The notes beneath the pieces were generated by a model. It was given only the letters and a program-made list of their open reading frames with translations, was not told where the DNA came from and ran no database searches. A stretch of 64,000 bases of DNA from Streptomyces sp. 11x1 (GTDB taxonomy: Bacteria > Actinomycetota > Actinomycetes > Streptomycetales > Streptomycetaceae), in assembly GCF_032598905.1 (NCBI RefSeq), contig NZ_CP122458.1, forward strand, positions 1,426,001 through 1,490,000, in the 5' to 3' direction. The position numbers and the translations under genes are program-made. The stretch's first letter is position 1. Every line of letters starts with the position of its first letter. This document shows, piece by piece, positions 43,740-52,203 of this stretch.

Positions 43740-44479
43740 GCGATCTCACGTCCCTTGGCGAGGTCGTCGTGGTTGTCGATCTCGACCCACTTGACGTCAC
43801 CGATGGGCGCGACGTCGATACGGAAGCCGCGGTTCACGAGCTCCTGGTAGCCGTGCTCGTAGAACTGCTGCGGGTCCGTCTCGAAGACCGTCTTCAGGGC
43901 GTCGGCCAGCTCGTCGGCGGCCTCGCCCTCGATGAGGGTGACGCCGATGTACTCACCGGTCGCCTCGGCCGGGTCCATCAGCTTGGTGATCTTGGTCATG
44001 CCGCCCTCGGGGCCGACGACGACCTTCATCTCCTCGTCGGCGAGGGACTTCACCGTGTCGAGGGCGAGGATGATCTTCTTGCCGTCGCCGCGGGCGGCGA
44101 GCAGGGTCTTCTCGACGGAGACCGGGTGCACGGTGTCGCCGTTGGCGAGGATCACCGAGTGCTTGATGGCGTCACGGCCGCACCACAGGGAGTAGGCGTT
44201 GTTCCACTCCTCGGCCTTGTCGTTGTCGATCAGAGTGATCTTGAGCCCGTACTTGGCCTCCAGCGCCTCGCGGCGCTCGTAGACGGCCTCCTTGCGGTAC
44301 CCGACGATGATCGCGACCTCGGTCAGGCCGATCTCGGCGAAGTTGCCGAGGGTGAGGTCGAGCACGGTCAGGCTGTCCTCGGCGCCCTCGGGGCCGACCG
44401 GCACCAGAGCCTTGGGAAGGGTGTCGGTGTAGGGGCGAAGACGCCGTCCGGCGCCGGCCGCCAGCACGAGGCCGATCAT
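43727..44479 (-). CDS. Sugar/polyol-phosphate nucleotidyltransferase (LicC-like)
   Basis: 250 residues. The NTP site is LVLAAGAGRRLRPYTDTLPK, the conserved lysine region follows, and ILANGDTVH carries the metal-binding Asp. The C-terminal KWVEIDNHDDLAKGREI resembles phosphocholine and inositol-phosphate cytidylyltransferases. It probably activates a polyol or amino-alcohol phosphate with CTP, supplying the two CDP-alcohol transferases. Gene order: overlaps the transferase upstream by four bases and the dehydrogenase downstream by 13. Confidence 0.87.
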   Translation of the reverse strand: MIGLVLAAGAGRRLRPYTDTLPKALVPVGPEGAEDSLTVLDLTLGNFAEIGLTEVAIIVGYRKEAVYERREALEAKYGLKITLIDNDKAEEWNNAYSLWCGRDAIKHSVILANGDTVHPVSVEKTLLAARGDGKKIILALDTVKSLADEEMKVVVGPEGGMTKITKLMDPAEATGEYIGVTLIEGEAADELADALKTVFETDPQQFYEHGYQELVNRGFRIDVAPIGDVKWVEIDNHDDLAKGREIACQY

Positions 44480-46287
44480 GCGGGTTCTCCTTCATCGTGT
44501 ACGGCGGGTGCGCCTGTCTTGTGGGCGGTCACCCAGAAGCGGATGCTCTCGAAGAGCACCAGCAGTGCCACGGCCACAGCGAGGGCCGTGAGCGCGACTG
44601 TGAAATCTGTGGGCGCGAGCAGCGCGGCCAGGACGGTGACCAGCAGGGTCCTGCCTTCGTGACCGCCGATCGCCCGCACCAGCCACCGCGGCGGCGCGCC
44701 GGCGTCGCCGCGGATGCGGTACACCGTGTCGTAGTGATGGTAGGCGACGGCCGCCACCAGCCCGAAAGCCGCGGGAAGGGCTCCGTTCACCTCGTCCTTG
44801 GCCGCCAGCAGCAGGACGACGCCGTATTCGGCGGCCCGGAAGAGCGGCGGGATCAGCCAGTCGAGGGGGCCCTTGAGGGAGCGCTCGACGGCTTCCGCCG
44901 ACAGCCCGACGTACAGGGCGGCCATGGCGACGACCTGCCAGGAAGCGCCCCAGACCCAGGCGGCGGTCACCACGGCCACGGCTCCGAATGCCGCGCTGAG
45001 CAGTGCCGTCCCCCGCGGCGGGCCCGGCAGGAGCCGCGCCAGCCCTTCGGCGAGCGGGCCGGTGTCCGCGAGGTCCGCGAGCGCCCTGGCCGCGCGGTCC
45101 GTCCGCTGGGCCTTGCGCGTCAGCGAGCGCAGGACGCGGCCCGCCGTGGTGTAGGTCGCGGCGAAGGCGCAGCCGATGAGCAGCGCGTAGAAGGTGATAC
45201 GGGGTGTGGTGAGGGCCGTGAGGACGGCGATCATGGCCCAGCGCTCGCCGATCGGCAGGACGATCATGCGGCGGATCCAGACGGTCCAGCCGACGCTGTC
45301 GAGCTTGCCGGAGAGGGCGGCGGTGGGGCTGGTGTTGGCGGTGGCGTCGTGATTCGCCTCGTTGAAGGAGAAGTCGACGACATGGCGGCAGGTCTGTAGG
45401 ACCATCGCGCCGAGCGCGAGGGCCCACACGTCGTCCCCGCCCCGGGCGGCGCCGAGGGCGAGGCCCGCGTAGTAGGCGTACTCCTTGGCGCGGTCGAAGG
45501 TGGCGTCGAGCCAGGCGCCGAGCGTCGAGTACTGCAGCGAGTAGCGGGCCAGCTGGCCGTCGGTGCAGTCGAGGACGAAGGAGAAGAGCAGCAGGAGGCC
45601 GGCCGCGACGAAGCCGCCGCGGGTGCCGGTGGCCGCGCAGCCCGCCGCGATCAGGGCGGTGATCAGCGAGGCCGTGGTGACCTGGTTCGGGGTCAGGCCC
45701 CGGCGGGCGCACCAGCGGGCGATGTAACGGGAGTACGGGCTGATGCAGTAGGTGGTGAAGAAGCCGTCACGGGACTTAACCGCCGTGCGCAGCCGTACGG
45801 CCTCGTCGTCGACGTCGGCGACCGCCCGGCGGGCCTCGTCGCGGGCCTGCAGGTCGGCTGGGACGGCGGCGACCAGGGTGCCGAGTTCGGGCCGGTAGAG
45901 GCCGACACCCTCGGCGTCGAGGGCGGTGACGATGCGGTCGGCGACGCCGACGCTGTCGACGGCGACGGCCGCGGTGCCGCCCTCGGCCGAGTTCTCGCGG
46001 GCCAGCGCCCGGGTCAGCGCCTGCCGGGCGGCGGGCCGCACGGTCACGGCGCCCGGGAGGGCGGCGGCGTCGAAGCGGGGGTCGGTCAGTCCCAGGCGCA
46101 GCGCGTGCACATGGCCGACGAAGCGGGCGTCGACGATCGCGACCCGCTGGTCCGCGGGCACCGTCGCCAGGAGCGTCTCGGCGTCACCGGCGTCGGAGGC
46201 GGTCCGCACGTCGAAGCCGAGCGACCGCAGATCGCCCTCCAGCGACGACCCGGGGACCGGCTGACCGGTGAGGATGGCGGTCGACAG
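44476..46287 (-). CDS. Two-domain CDP-alcohol phosphatidyltransferase (DUF5941 type), CTG start proposed
   Basis: About 603 residues. An N-terminal nucleotide-binding-like domain of about 170 residues is followed by a CDP-alcohol transferase domain with an intact motif, DCTDGQLAR then GAWLDATFDRAKEY, and several helices, and then further helices ending FESIRFWVTAHK. This layout recalls di-myo-inositol-phosphate-phosphate synthases and the Streptomyces DUF5941 group. The first GTG (46209) would give 577 residues, but coding-like sequence (TGQPVPGSSLEGDLRSLGF) continues upstream with no ATG, GTG or TTG until a CTG at 46287, which has GGGAGTGAG ahead of it. Probably makes a phosphodiester-linked polyol or lipid. 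Confidence 0.8.
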   Translation of the reverse strand: MSTAILTGQPVPGSSLEGDLRSLGFDVRTASDAGDAETLLATVPADQRVAIVDARFVGHVHALRLGLTDPRFDAAALPGAVTVRPAARQALTRALARENSAEGGTAAVAVDSVGVADRIVTALDAEGVGLYRPELGTLVAAVPADLQARDEARRAVADVDDEAVRLRTAVKSRDGFFTTYCISPYSRYIARWCARRGLTPNQVTTASLITALIAAGCAATGTRGGFVAAGLLLLFSFVLDCTDGQLARYSLQYSTLGAWLDATFDRAKEYAYYAGLALGAARGGDDVWALALGAMVLQTCRHVVDFSFNEANHDATANTSPTAALSGKLDSVGWTVWIRRMIVLPIGERWAMIAVLTALTTPRITFYALLIGCAFAATYTTAGRVLRSLTRKAQRTDRAARALADLADTGPLAEGLARLLPGPPRGTALLSAAFGAVAVVTAAWVWGASWQVVAMAALYVGLSAEAVERSLKGPLDWLIPPLFRAAEYGVVLLLAAKDEVNGALPAAFGLVAAVAYHHYDTVYRIRGDAGAPPRWLVRAIGGHEGRTLLVTVLAALLAPTDFTVALTALAVAVALLVLFESIRFWVTAHKTGAPAVHDEGEPA

Positions 46288-46690
46288 ACGAACTCACTCC
46301 CTGGGTGCCGACGCGACCGCGCCGGACATGTACGTGGTGGGGGCGCCCCGGCCCGCTGCGACCCGGCGGCGTGTCGGCAGAGGTTATCGGATGAAGAGAA
46401 GCGGGCGTTCACCGCCCGTTCACGGCCGGATCAGTTCGGCCTGCTCAAGCCGTCGGCCCTCCGCCGCCGATCATCATCGTGGATGTGGGGGTTGCGCCAC
46501 AAACTCCGGTGCGGATATCGGTTGATAGGGGACGAAGGGATGGGTGCGCTCCTCGACGAGCGGCGGCGTTCCGCGCCCCTCCGGGGGCGCGGGGAACCGC
46601 GCGACCAGCCACGACGAACGCCGCACTCGCCAATCCCCCACACCCCCTACGGCGAACCGGCACAACGCACCCCCCGCATAAGGTGAGCGC
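46288..46690. other. Divergent gap between the transferase and epimerase genes
   Basis: 403 bases. It contains a copy of the dispersed GC-rich repeat at 46583-46604, and a preceding hairpin GCGCCCC...GGGGGCGC at 46574-46590. The remainder, somewhat AT-richer around 46470-46530, must hold both promoters, but no convincing boxes were seen. Confidence 0.5.
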
Positions 46691-47662
46691 ATGACATGGC
46701 TGATCACAGGCGGGGCGGGCTACATCGGCGCACACGTGGCGAGGGTCATGAGCGGGGCCGGCGAGCAGGTCGTCGCACTGGATGACCTCTCCGCGGGGGT
46801 CCGGGGCCGCCTCCCCGAGGACATCCCGTTGATCCACGGCTCCGCCCTCGACGGCGACCTCCTCAAGCGCGCCCTCACCGAGCATGCCGTGACCGGTGTG
46901 GTCCACCTCGCGGCCCGCAAGCAGGTGGGCGAGTCCGTCGCCCAGCCCACCCGCTACTACCAGGAGAACGTCGGCGGACTCGCCACGCTCCTGGAGGCGG
47001 TGGCCGCCGCCGGCGTCGAGCGCTTTCTCTTCTCCTCCTCCGCCGCCGTCTACGGCAACCCGGACACGGACCTCATCACGGAGGACACCCCGTGCGCCCC
47101 GATGAGCCCGTACGGCGAGACCAAGCTGGCCGGGGAATGGCTGGTCCGGGCGGCGGGGAAGGCACACGGCATCGCGACCGTGTGTCTGCGCTACTTCAAC
47201 GTGGCCGGCGCCGCCCAACCCGCCCTGGCCGACACCGGCATCTTCAACGTCGTCCCGATGGTCTTCGACCGCCTCACCCGTGACGAGGCCCCGAGGATCT
47301 TCGGCGATGACTACCCCACCCCGGACGGCACCTGTGTCCGGGACTACATCCATGTCGCCGATCTCGCCGACGCGCACCTCGCGGCGGCCCGCCGTCTCAC
47401 CGCCGGGGACGTCTCGGGCGACCTGACCGTGAACATCGGCCGGGGCGAGGGCGTTTCGGTCCGCGAACTCGTCGACCTCATCGGCGAGGTGACCGGGGAC
47501 CGCCGTTCCGCACTCGTCGAACCCCGCCGCCCCGGTGACGCGCCGCGCGCGGTCGCCTCGGCCGAGCGGGCCCGGCGCGAACTCGGCTGGACGGCCCGGC
47601 GCGAGGTGCGCGAGATGGTCGAGTCGGCCTGGGCGGGCTGGCGGCTGCACCACGGTCTCTGA
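46691..47662 (+). CDS. galE: UDP-glucose/galactose 4-epimerase-like NAD-dependent enzyme
   Basis: 323 residues, extended SDR fold. TGGAGYIGAHV at the N-terminus binds NAD. SSSAAVYG and SPYGETKLAGE give the Ser, Tyr and Lys catalytic residues, and the RYFNVAGAA and RDYIHVADLADAH blocks are typical of GalE. It interconverts UDP-glucose and UDP-galactose or N-acetyl derivatives. It is divergent from the phospho-alcohol cluster and likely supplies the sugar for the glycosyltransferase at 41040. Slightly short for GalE, so another 4-epimerase specificity is possible. Confidence 0.85.
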   Translation: MTWLITGGAGYIGAHVARVMSGAGEQVVALDDLSAGVRGRLPEDIPLIHGSALDGDLLKRALTEHAVTGVVHLAARKQVGESVAQPTRYYQENVGGLATLLEAVAAAGVERFLFSSSAAVYGNPDTDLITEDTPCAPMSPYGETKLAGEWLVRAAGKAHGIATVCLRYFNVAGAAQPALADTGIFNVVPMVFDRLTRDEAPRIFGDDYPTPDGTCVRDYIHVADLADAHLAAARRLTAGDVSGDLTVNIGRGEGVSVRELVDLIGEVTGDRRSALVEPRRPGDAPRAVASAERARRELGWTARREVREMVESAWAGWRLHHGL

Positions 47663-47695
47663 CCCTCCCCGGTCCCCGCCCCGATCATGGCAACG

Positions 47696-47728
47696 CTCTG
47701 ACCTGCGGGTCGTTTCCGCAGGTCAGAG
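47696..47728 (+). terminator. Terminator after galE
   Basis: CTCTGACCTGCGG (47696-47708) pairs over all 13 bases with CCGCAGGTCAGAG (47716-47728) around a seven-base loop. It lies 33 bases past the epimerase stop. Confidence 0.82.
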
Positions 47729-47840
47729 GATATGACAACGGTGTTCAGTGCCGCGTTGCCGGATACCCCCCACCCGTAGTTGACTGTGCTCCGGAGCCGA
47801 ACACACGGACGCAACACGGACGCTTGAGAGAGGCGGATCC

Positions 47841-48779
47841 ATGGGGGCCGGTCACGACCACGGGCACGCGCATCACGCGCCGACCAGCGGTACGGCGGCA
47901 GCCGCGTACCGCGGGCGGCTGCGGATCGCGCTGGCGATCACGCTCACCGTCATGGTGGTCGAGATCGTCGGCGGCGTGCTCGCCGATTCGCTGGCGCTCA
48001 TCGCCGACGCGGCGCACATGGCGACGGACGCGGTGGGACTCGGCATGGCGCTCCTCGCGATCCACTTCGCCAACCGCCCGCCGAGCGGCAACCGCACCTT
48101 CGGCTACGCCCGCGCCGAGATACTCGCGGCACTCGCCAACTGCCTGCTGCTGCTCGGCGTCGGCGGCTATGTGCTGTTCGAGGCGATCCAGCGGTTCATC
48201 ACACCGGTCGGGACGCAGGGCGGACTGACCGTCGTCTTCGGCGCGATCGGTCTGGTCGCGAACATGATCTCGCTGACCCTGTTGATGCGAGGCCAGAAGG
48301 AGAGCCTGAACGTCCGGGGCGCCTTCCTGGAGGTGGCCGCGGACGCGCTCGGTTCCCTGGCGGTGATCGTCTCCGCGGCGGTCATCCTGCTCACCGGCTG
48401 GCAGGCCGCCGACCCGATCGCCTCGCTCGTCATCGGTGTGATGATCGTCCCGCGTACGGTGAAGCTGCTGCGCGAGACCCTAGACGTCCTGCTGGAGGCG
48501 GCGCCGAAGAACGTCGACATGGCCGAGGTACGGGCCCACATACTGGCCCTGCCCGGTGTGGAGGACGTCCACGATCTGCACGCCTGGACCATCACCTCCG
48601 GCATGCCGGTGCTCTCCGCCCATGTGGTGGTGAGCTCCGACACGCTGGACTCCATCGGCCACGAGAAGATGCTGCACGACCTCCAGGGCTGCATCGGCGA
48701 CCACTTCGACGTCGAGCACTGCACCTTCCAGCTGGAGCCGAGCGGCCACGCGGAACACGAGGCGAAGCTGTGTCACTGA
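47841..48779 (+). CDS. Cation diffusion facilitator (CDF) metal exporter
   Basis: 312 residues. A His-rich start (GHDHGHAHH) is followed by six membrane helices. The transport-site residues are in ADAAHMATDA and ADALGS, the HxxxD and D patterns of Zn-type CDFs. The C-terminal cytoplasmic domain, with GVEDVHDLHAWTITSGMPVLSAH, is intact. It exports Zn2+ or a similar divalent ion using the proton gradient. GAGAGAGG precedes the ATG. The next gene overlaps by 10 bases. Confidence 0.92.
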   Translation: MGAGHDHGHAHHAPTSGTAAAAYRGRLRIALAITLTVMVVEIVGGVLADSLALIADAAHMATDAVGLGMALLAIHFANRPPSGNRTFGYARAEILAALANCLLLLGVGGYVLFEAIQRFITPVGTQGGLTVVFGAIGLVANMISLTLLMRGQKESLNVRGAFLEVAADALGSLAVIVSAAVILLTGWQAADPIASLVIGVMIVPRTVKLLRETLDVLLEAAPKNVDMAEVRAHILALPGVEDVHDLHAWTITSGMPVLSAHVVVSSDTLDSIGHEKMLHDLQGCIGDHFDVEHCTFQLEPSGHAEHEAKLCH

Positions 48780-49288
48780 CCACCGACTGGACCACGCGAC
48801 CGGAGACGTCCGCCGACCGCGAGGGGGCGTACGGCGTCAACGCCGCCGCCTTCGAGACCGACGCGGAGGCCCGGCTGGTCGACGCGCTGCGCGAGGACCC
48901 CGGCGCCTGGCTGCCGGACCTGTCGTACGTCGCCGAGGCCCCGGACGGCACGCTCGCGGCGTACGCGCTGATCACCCGCTGCCATGTCGACGAGGTGCCC
49001 GCGCTGGCGCTGGCCCCCGTCGCGGTCCTGCCGGACCACCAGCGGCAGGGGGCGGGCGCGGCCGTCGTACGCGCGGTGCTGGAGGCGGCACGCGCGCGCG
49101 GGGAGCGGCTCGTCCTCGTCCTGGGGCATCCCGGGTACTACCCGCGCTTCGGCTTCGTCCGTGCGTCCGAGTACGGCATCCGGCCCGGATTCGAAGTGCC
49201 GGACGAGGCGATGATGGCGCTGGTCCTCGACGGTTCCGCCCCGGTCGCGTCCGGCACCATCAGGTATCCGGCGGCTTTCGGGGTCTGA
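48770..49288 (+). CDS. GNAT-family N-acetyltransferase
   Basis: 172 residues. The acetyl-CoA site is VLPDHQRQGAGAAVVRAVL (the Q/RxxGxG/A motif), followed by LVLGHPGYYPRFGFVRASE, the end of a GNAT domain typical of the YhbS-like subgroup. Start GTG overlaps the CDF gene, so it is coupled. Substrate unknown; proteins of this subgroup acetylate small amines or proteins. Confidence 0.87.
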   Translation: MSLTTDWTTRPETSADREGAYGVNAAAFETDAEARLVDALREDPGAWLPDLSYVAEAPDGTLAAYALITRCHVDEVPALALAPVAVLPDHQRQGAGAAVVRAVLEAARARGERLVLVLGHPGYYPRFGFVRASEYGIRPGFEVPDEAMMALVLDGSAPVASGTIRYPAAFGV

Positions 49289-49411
49289 TCCACGGGCCAG
49301 GTGTCTTCGGCGGGGGTGTGCGGGTAGGACATGCGGGTCGACCGCGAAGTGCCGGAAGCACCGGTTCGTTGCGGCAGACTTGAGGCTCGAAGAACGAGGC
49401 GAAGGATGGGC

Positions 49412-50005
49412 ATGCCGATCACACCTGCCACCGCGATGCACAGTCCCGAGAGCGGCACCACGGAAGCGATCCTGCTGGAGCTGGTCGACGAGGACGGCAC
49501 CACGATCGGCACCGCGGAGAAGCTGGCCGCTCACCAACCGCCCGGTCAGCTGCACCGGGCGTTCTCCGTCTTCCTCTTCGACGAGCGCGGTCGGCTGCTG
49601 CTGCAGCAGCGGGCCCTCGGCAAGTACCACTCCCCCGGCGTCTGGTCGAACACCTGCTGCGGCCACCCGTACCCGGGCGAGTCCCCCTTCGCGGCGGCCG
49701 CCCGGCGGACCCACGAGGAGCTGGGGGTCTCCCCGGCGCTGCTCGGCGAGGCGGGCACGGTCCGCTACAACCACCCGGACCCGGACTCGGGCCTGGTGGA
49801 GCAGGAGTTCAACCATCTGTTCGTCGGGCTGCTCCAGGCGCCGCTCCGGCCGGACCCGGAGGAGGTCGGGGACACCGCGTTCGTCACCCCGGCCGAGCTC
49901 GCGGAGCGGCATGCCAAGGACCCCTTCTCGGCCTGGTTCATGACGGTCCTGGACGCGGCGCGGCCGGCGGTCAGGGAGCTGACGGGGCCCGCCGCGGGCT
50001 GGTGA
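49412..50005 (+). CDS. idi: Isopentenyl-diphosphate delta-isomerase, type I
   Basis: 197 residues. The catalytic Cys lies in WSNTCCGHPYPGE, the Nudix-like block is AARRTHEELG, and the acid is in EQEFNHLFVG. It interconverts IPP and DMAPP, using Mn/Mg. ATG at 49412 follows AAGGA by five bases; an earlier ATG six bases upstream overlaps that site. Bacteria using the MEP pathway do not strictly need it, but it balances precursors for the hopanoid operon 11 kb away. In S. coelicolor idi lies in the same neighbourhood, as I recall. Confidence 0.93.
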   Translation: MPITPATAMHSPESGTTEAILLELVDEDGTTIGTAEKLAAHQPPGQLHRAFSVFLFDERGRLLLQQRALGKYHSPGVWSNTCCGHPYPGESPFAAAARRTHEELGVSPALLGEAGTVRYNHPDPDSGLVEQEFNHLFVGLLQAPLRPDPEEVGDTAFVTPAELAERHAKDPFSAWFMTVLDAARPAVRELTGPAAGW

Positions 50006-50035
50006 GCGCGGGCTCCGGCCCGGGGTCTCGGGCCC

Positions 50036-50551
50036 TCACCCCTGGATCAGATGTGCGGGTTCGAGCGGCAGGGCGACCCAGACCACCTTGCCGCCGCTCG
50101 CGGTGTGCTCCACGTCGCAGACGCCGCCCGCCTCCAGGGTGATCTCCCGCACCAGGAGCAGACCACGGCCGCCGAGCCGGCCGTGGTCGGTCTCCAGGGC
50201 GGTCGGGCGGTAGGGGTGGTTGTCCTCCACCGAGACCCGCACCCACTGGGCTCCGACGGCGACCTCGACGGCGAGCGTGGGCGACAGGAGCGCCGCGTGT
50301 TTCACGGCGTTCGTCACCAGCTCGGAGACGATCAGCAGGAGTCCCTGGACGAGATCGCCCGAGATCGGCACGCCTTGGCGGGCGAGCAGTTCCCGGACGG
50401 CGCGCCGCGCCTGCGGCACCGAGGCGTCGACGGCGGCAGCGGTGAACCGCCAGACCCCTTCGTAAGGCAGTGGCTCCGGCAGCCTCGGGTCGTCGGGTCG
50501 GTGCCCGTCGCCGTCAGGGCGTGGGTCGCTCCCGCGCCCTTGGTCGTCCAT
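50036..50551 (-). CDS. RsbW-like ATP-binding (anti-sigma/kinase) protein
   Basis: 171 residues. A polar, Asp/Pro-rich start of about 30 residues is followed by a GHKL ATPase domain: N-box ELVTNAVKHA, G1-like VEDNHP and G2 GGRGLLLVREI. Many such proteins exist in Streptomyces; they phosphorylate or sequester anti-anti-sigma partners. No partner gene is beside it. ATG at 50551 was chosen with AAGGGTGG upstream; a GTG at 50584 is an alternative with a weaker site. Convergent with idi. Confidence 0.85.
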   Translation of the reverse strand: MDDQGRGSDPRPDGDGHRPDDPRLPEPLPYEGVWRFTAAAVDASVPQARRAVRELLARQGVPISGDLVQGLLLIVSELVTNAVKHAALLSPTLAVEVAVGAQWVRVSVEDNHPYRPTALETDHGRLGGRGLLLVREITLEAGGVCDVEHTASGGKVVWVALPLEPAHLIQG

Positions 50552-50794
50552 GGTCCGGTCGCCACCCTTGCGCTCGATTGTCACCACATGTCGAGTGTTG
50601 GTAACTCGACGCCGCACACAACGAACTGAACAGAAGTCAGCATGTATCGGCGACTTTCGGGTCACTTGTGAATGAGTCGGTCGGTCGCATGACAACAGTT
50701 TTTCGAGCTGCGTCGCTCTTGGAACTATTCGGGTTGTACGGGTTCGACGCCGGTCGCGAAGCCGGTCTCGACGCCGGTGGTTAGCATCCGGGGC

Positions 50795-51538
50795 ATGGAG
50801 CCTCAGCTGCTGGACACCGTCGCCGACGGGATCGCGACCGTCGTCATCCATCACCCCGCCAAGCGCAACGCCATGACGGCCGGGATGTGGCGGGCGCTGC
50901 CGCCGCTGCTCGACCGGCTGGCCGCCGACCCGGCGGTCCGGGCACTGGTGCTCACCGGGGAGGGCGGGACGTTCTGCGCGGGGGCTGACATCTCCACGCT
51001 GCGGGGGTCCCCGGACGAGGCCCAGAGGCTGGCGGTTCTCGCCGAGGAGGCCCTCGCCGCCTTCCCCAAGCCGACCCTCGCGGCGATCCGGGGGCACTGC
51101 GTGGGTGGCGGGGCCCAGTTGGCGGCGGCCTGCGATCTGCGGTTCGCGCGGGAGGGAGCGCTGTTCGGGATCACCCCGGCGAAGCTGGGCCTCGTCTATC
51201 CCGCCTCCTCCACCCGGCGGCTGGTGTCGCTGGTCGGGCCGAGCACGGCCAAGTACCTGCTGTTCTCCGGCGAGTTGATCGACGCGGAGCGGGCGCTGCG
51301 CACGGGCTTGGTGGACGAGGTGCTGCGTGAGGGCGAACTCGCCGACCGGGTGGAGGAGTTCACCCGGGTCCTGGTCTCGCGCTCGCGGCTGACGCAGGCG
51401 GCGGCCAAGGAGTTCGCGAACGGCCGCACCGACCGCGACGCCCACTGGGCCGAACAGGCACGCGGCAGCGGCGACACCGCGGAGGGCGTCGCCGCGTTCC
51501 TGGAGCGCAGACCGCCCCGCTTCACCTGGCCGGTGTGA
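50795..51538 (+). CDS. Enoyl-CoA hydratase/isomerase-family protein
   Basis: 247 residues. Crotonase signatures are GEGGTFCAGADISTL, the oxyanion-hole FAREGALFGITPAKLGL region and AIRGHCVGGGAQLAAACD. Of the two glutamates of classical hydratases, the one expected near the second loop appears as Ser/Pro (LVYPASSTRR), so isomerase or other crotonase chemistry is possible. ATG 50795 is preferred over GTG 50777. It stands alone, convergent with the DJ-1 gene. Confidence 0.85.
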   Translation: MEPQLLDTVADGIATVVIHHPAKRNAMTAGMWRALPPLLDRLAADPAVRALVLTGEGGTFCAGADISTLRGSPDEAQRLAVLAEEALAAFPKPTLAAIRGHCVGGGAQLAAACDLRFAREGALFGITPAKLGLVYPASSTRRLVSLVGPSTAKYLLFSGELIDAERALRTGLVDEVLREGELADRVEEFTRVLVSRSRLTQAAAKEFANGRTDRDAHWAEQARGSGDTAEGVAAFLERRPPRFTWPV

Positions 51539-51556
51539 GAGCCGCCGCGACGGCGG

Positions 51557-52192
51557 TCACATCAGGGCGAAGCGGCTGTTGGTCCGGAACTCCTCCACGA
51601 GGTGGGCCGGCGCCTTGTGCGGGGCACCGGCGTCGTAGGGCGGCTGCGGGTCGTACTCGATCATCAGCTGGACGGCCTGGGCGTGCTCGTCGCCCGCGAT
51701 CCGGCCGACCAGGGTCAGGCCCATGTCGATGCCGGAGGACACCCCGGCCGCGGTGACGTACTTGCCGTCGATGACGACCCGCTCCCCCGTCGGCTCGGCG
51801 CCGTACTGCTTCAGGAAGTCCAGCGCCAGCCAGTGCGAGGTGGCCCGGCGGCCTTCGAGGAGCCCGGCGCCGGCCAGGAGCAGGGAACCGGTGCACACGG
51901 AGGTCGTCCAGGTGCTCGTACGGTCGGCCGTGCGCAGCCAGTCGAAGAGGGTCTCGTTCTCCATCTGCGCGAACTGGCCGGGGCCGCCCGGCACCACGAC
52001 GACGTCCGGACTCGGGACCTCGGCGAGCGGCCTGTCGGCAGTGAGCGCGAGGGCGCCGGTGTCGGAGCGCACGGGGCCCGTCTCCTCGGCGACGAAGACG
52101 AGTTCGGCGTCGGGCAGACGGCCGAGGGTCTCGTAGGGCCCTACGGCGTCGAGGGCGGTGAAGCGGTCGAAGAGGACGATGGCGATCTGCAT
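51557..52192 (-). CDS. DJ-1/PfpI-family protein
   Basis: 211 residues. The nucleophile-elbow SVCTGSLLLAGAGLLEGRRAT, with its Cys, matches the isonitrile hydratase and GATase1-like branch. AAGGAA precedes the ATG by five bases. It is 11 bases after the next upstream gene, a GlxA-type regulator that has the same DJ-1 fold, so the two form an operon of fold-paralogues. It might be an isonitrile hydratase, a glyoxalase III-like enzyme, or a chaperone. Confidence 0.85.
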   Translation of the reverse strand: MQIAIVLFDRFTALDAVGPYETLGRLPDAELVFVAEETGPVRSDTGALALTADRPLAEVPSPDVVVVPGGPGQFAQMENETLFDWLRTADRTSTWTTSVCTGSLLLAGAGLLEGRRATSHWLALDFLKQYGAEPTGERVVIDGKYVTAAGVSSGIDMGLTLVGRIAGDEHAQAVQLMIEYDPQPPYDAGAPHKAPAHLVEEFRTNSRFALM

Positions 52193-52203
52193 CGGGATTC
52201 CTT

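Noticed and set aside
50700..50790. Possible tRNA because of a GGTTCGA-type T-loop
   Set aside because: No acceptor, D or anticodon arm could be assembled around it, and it precedes a hydratase start.
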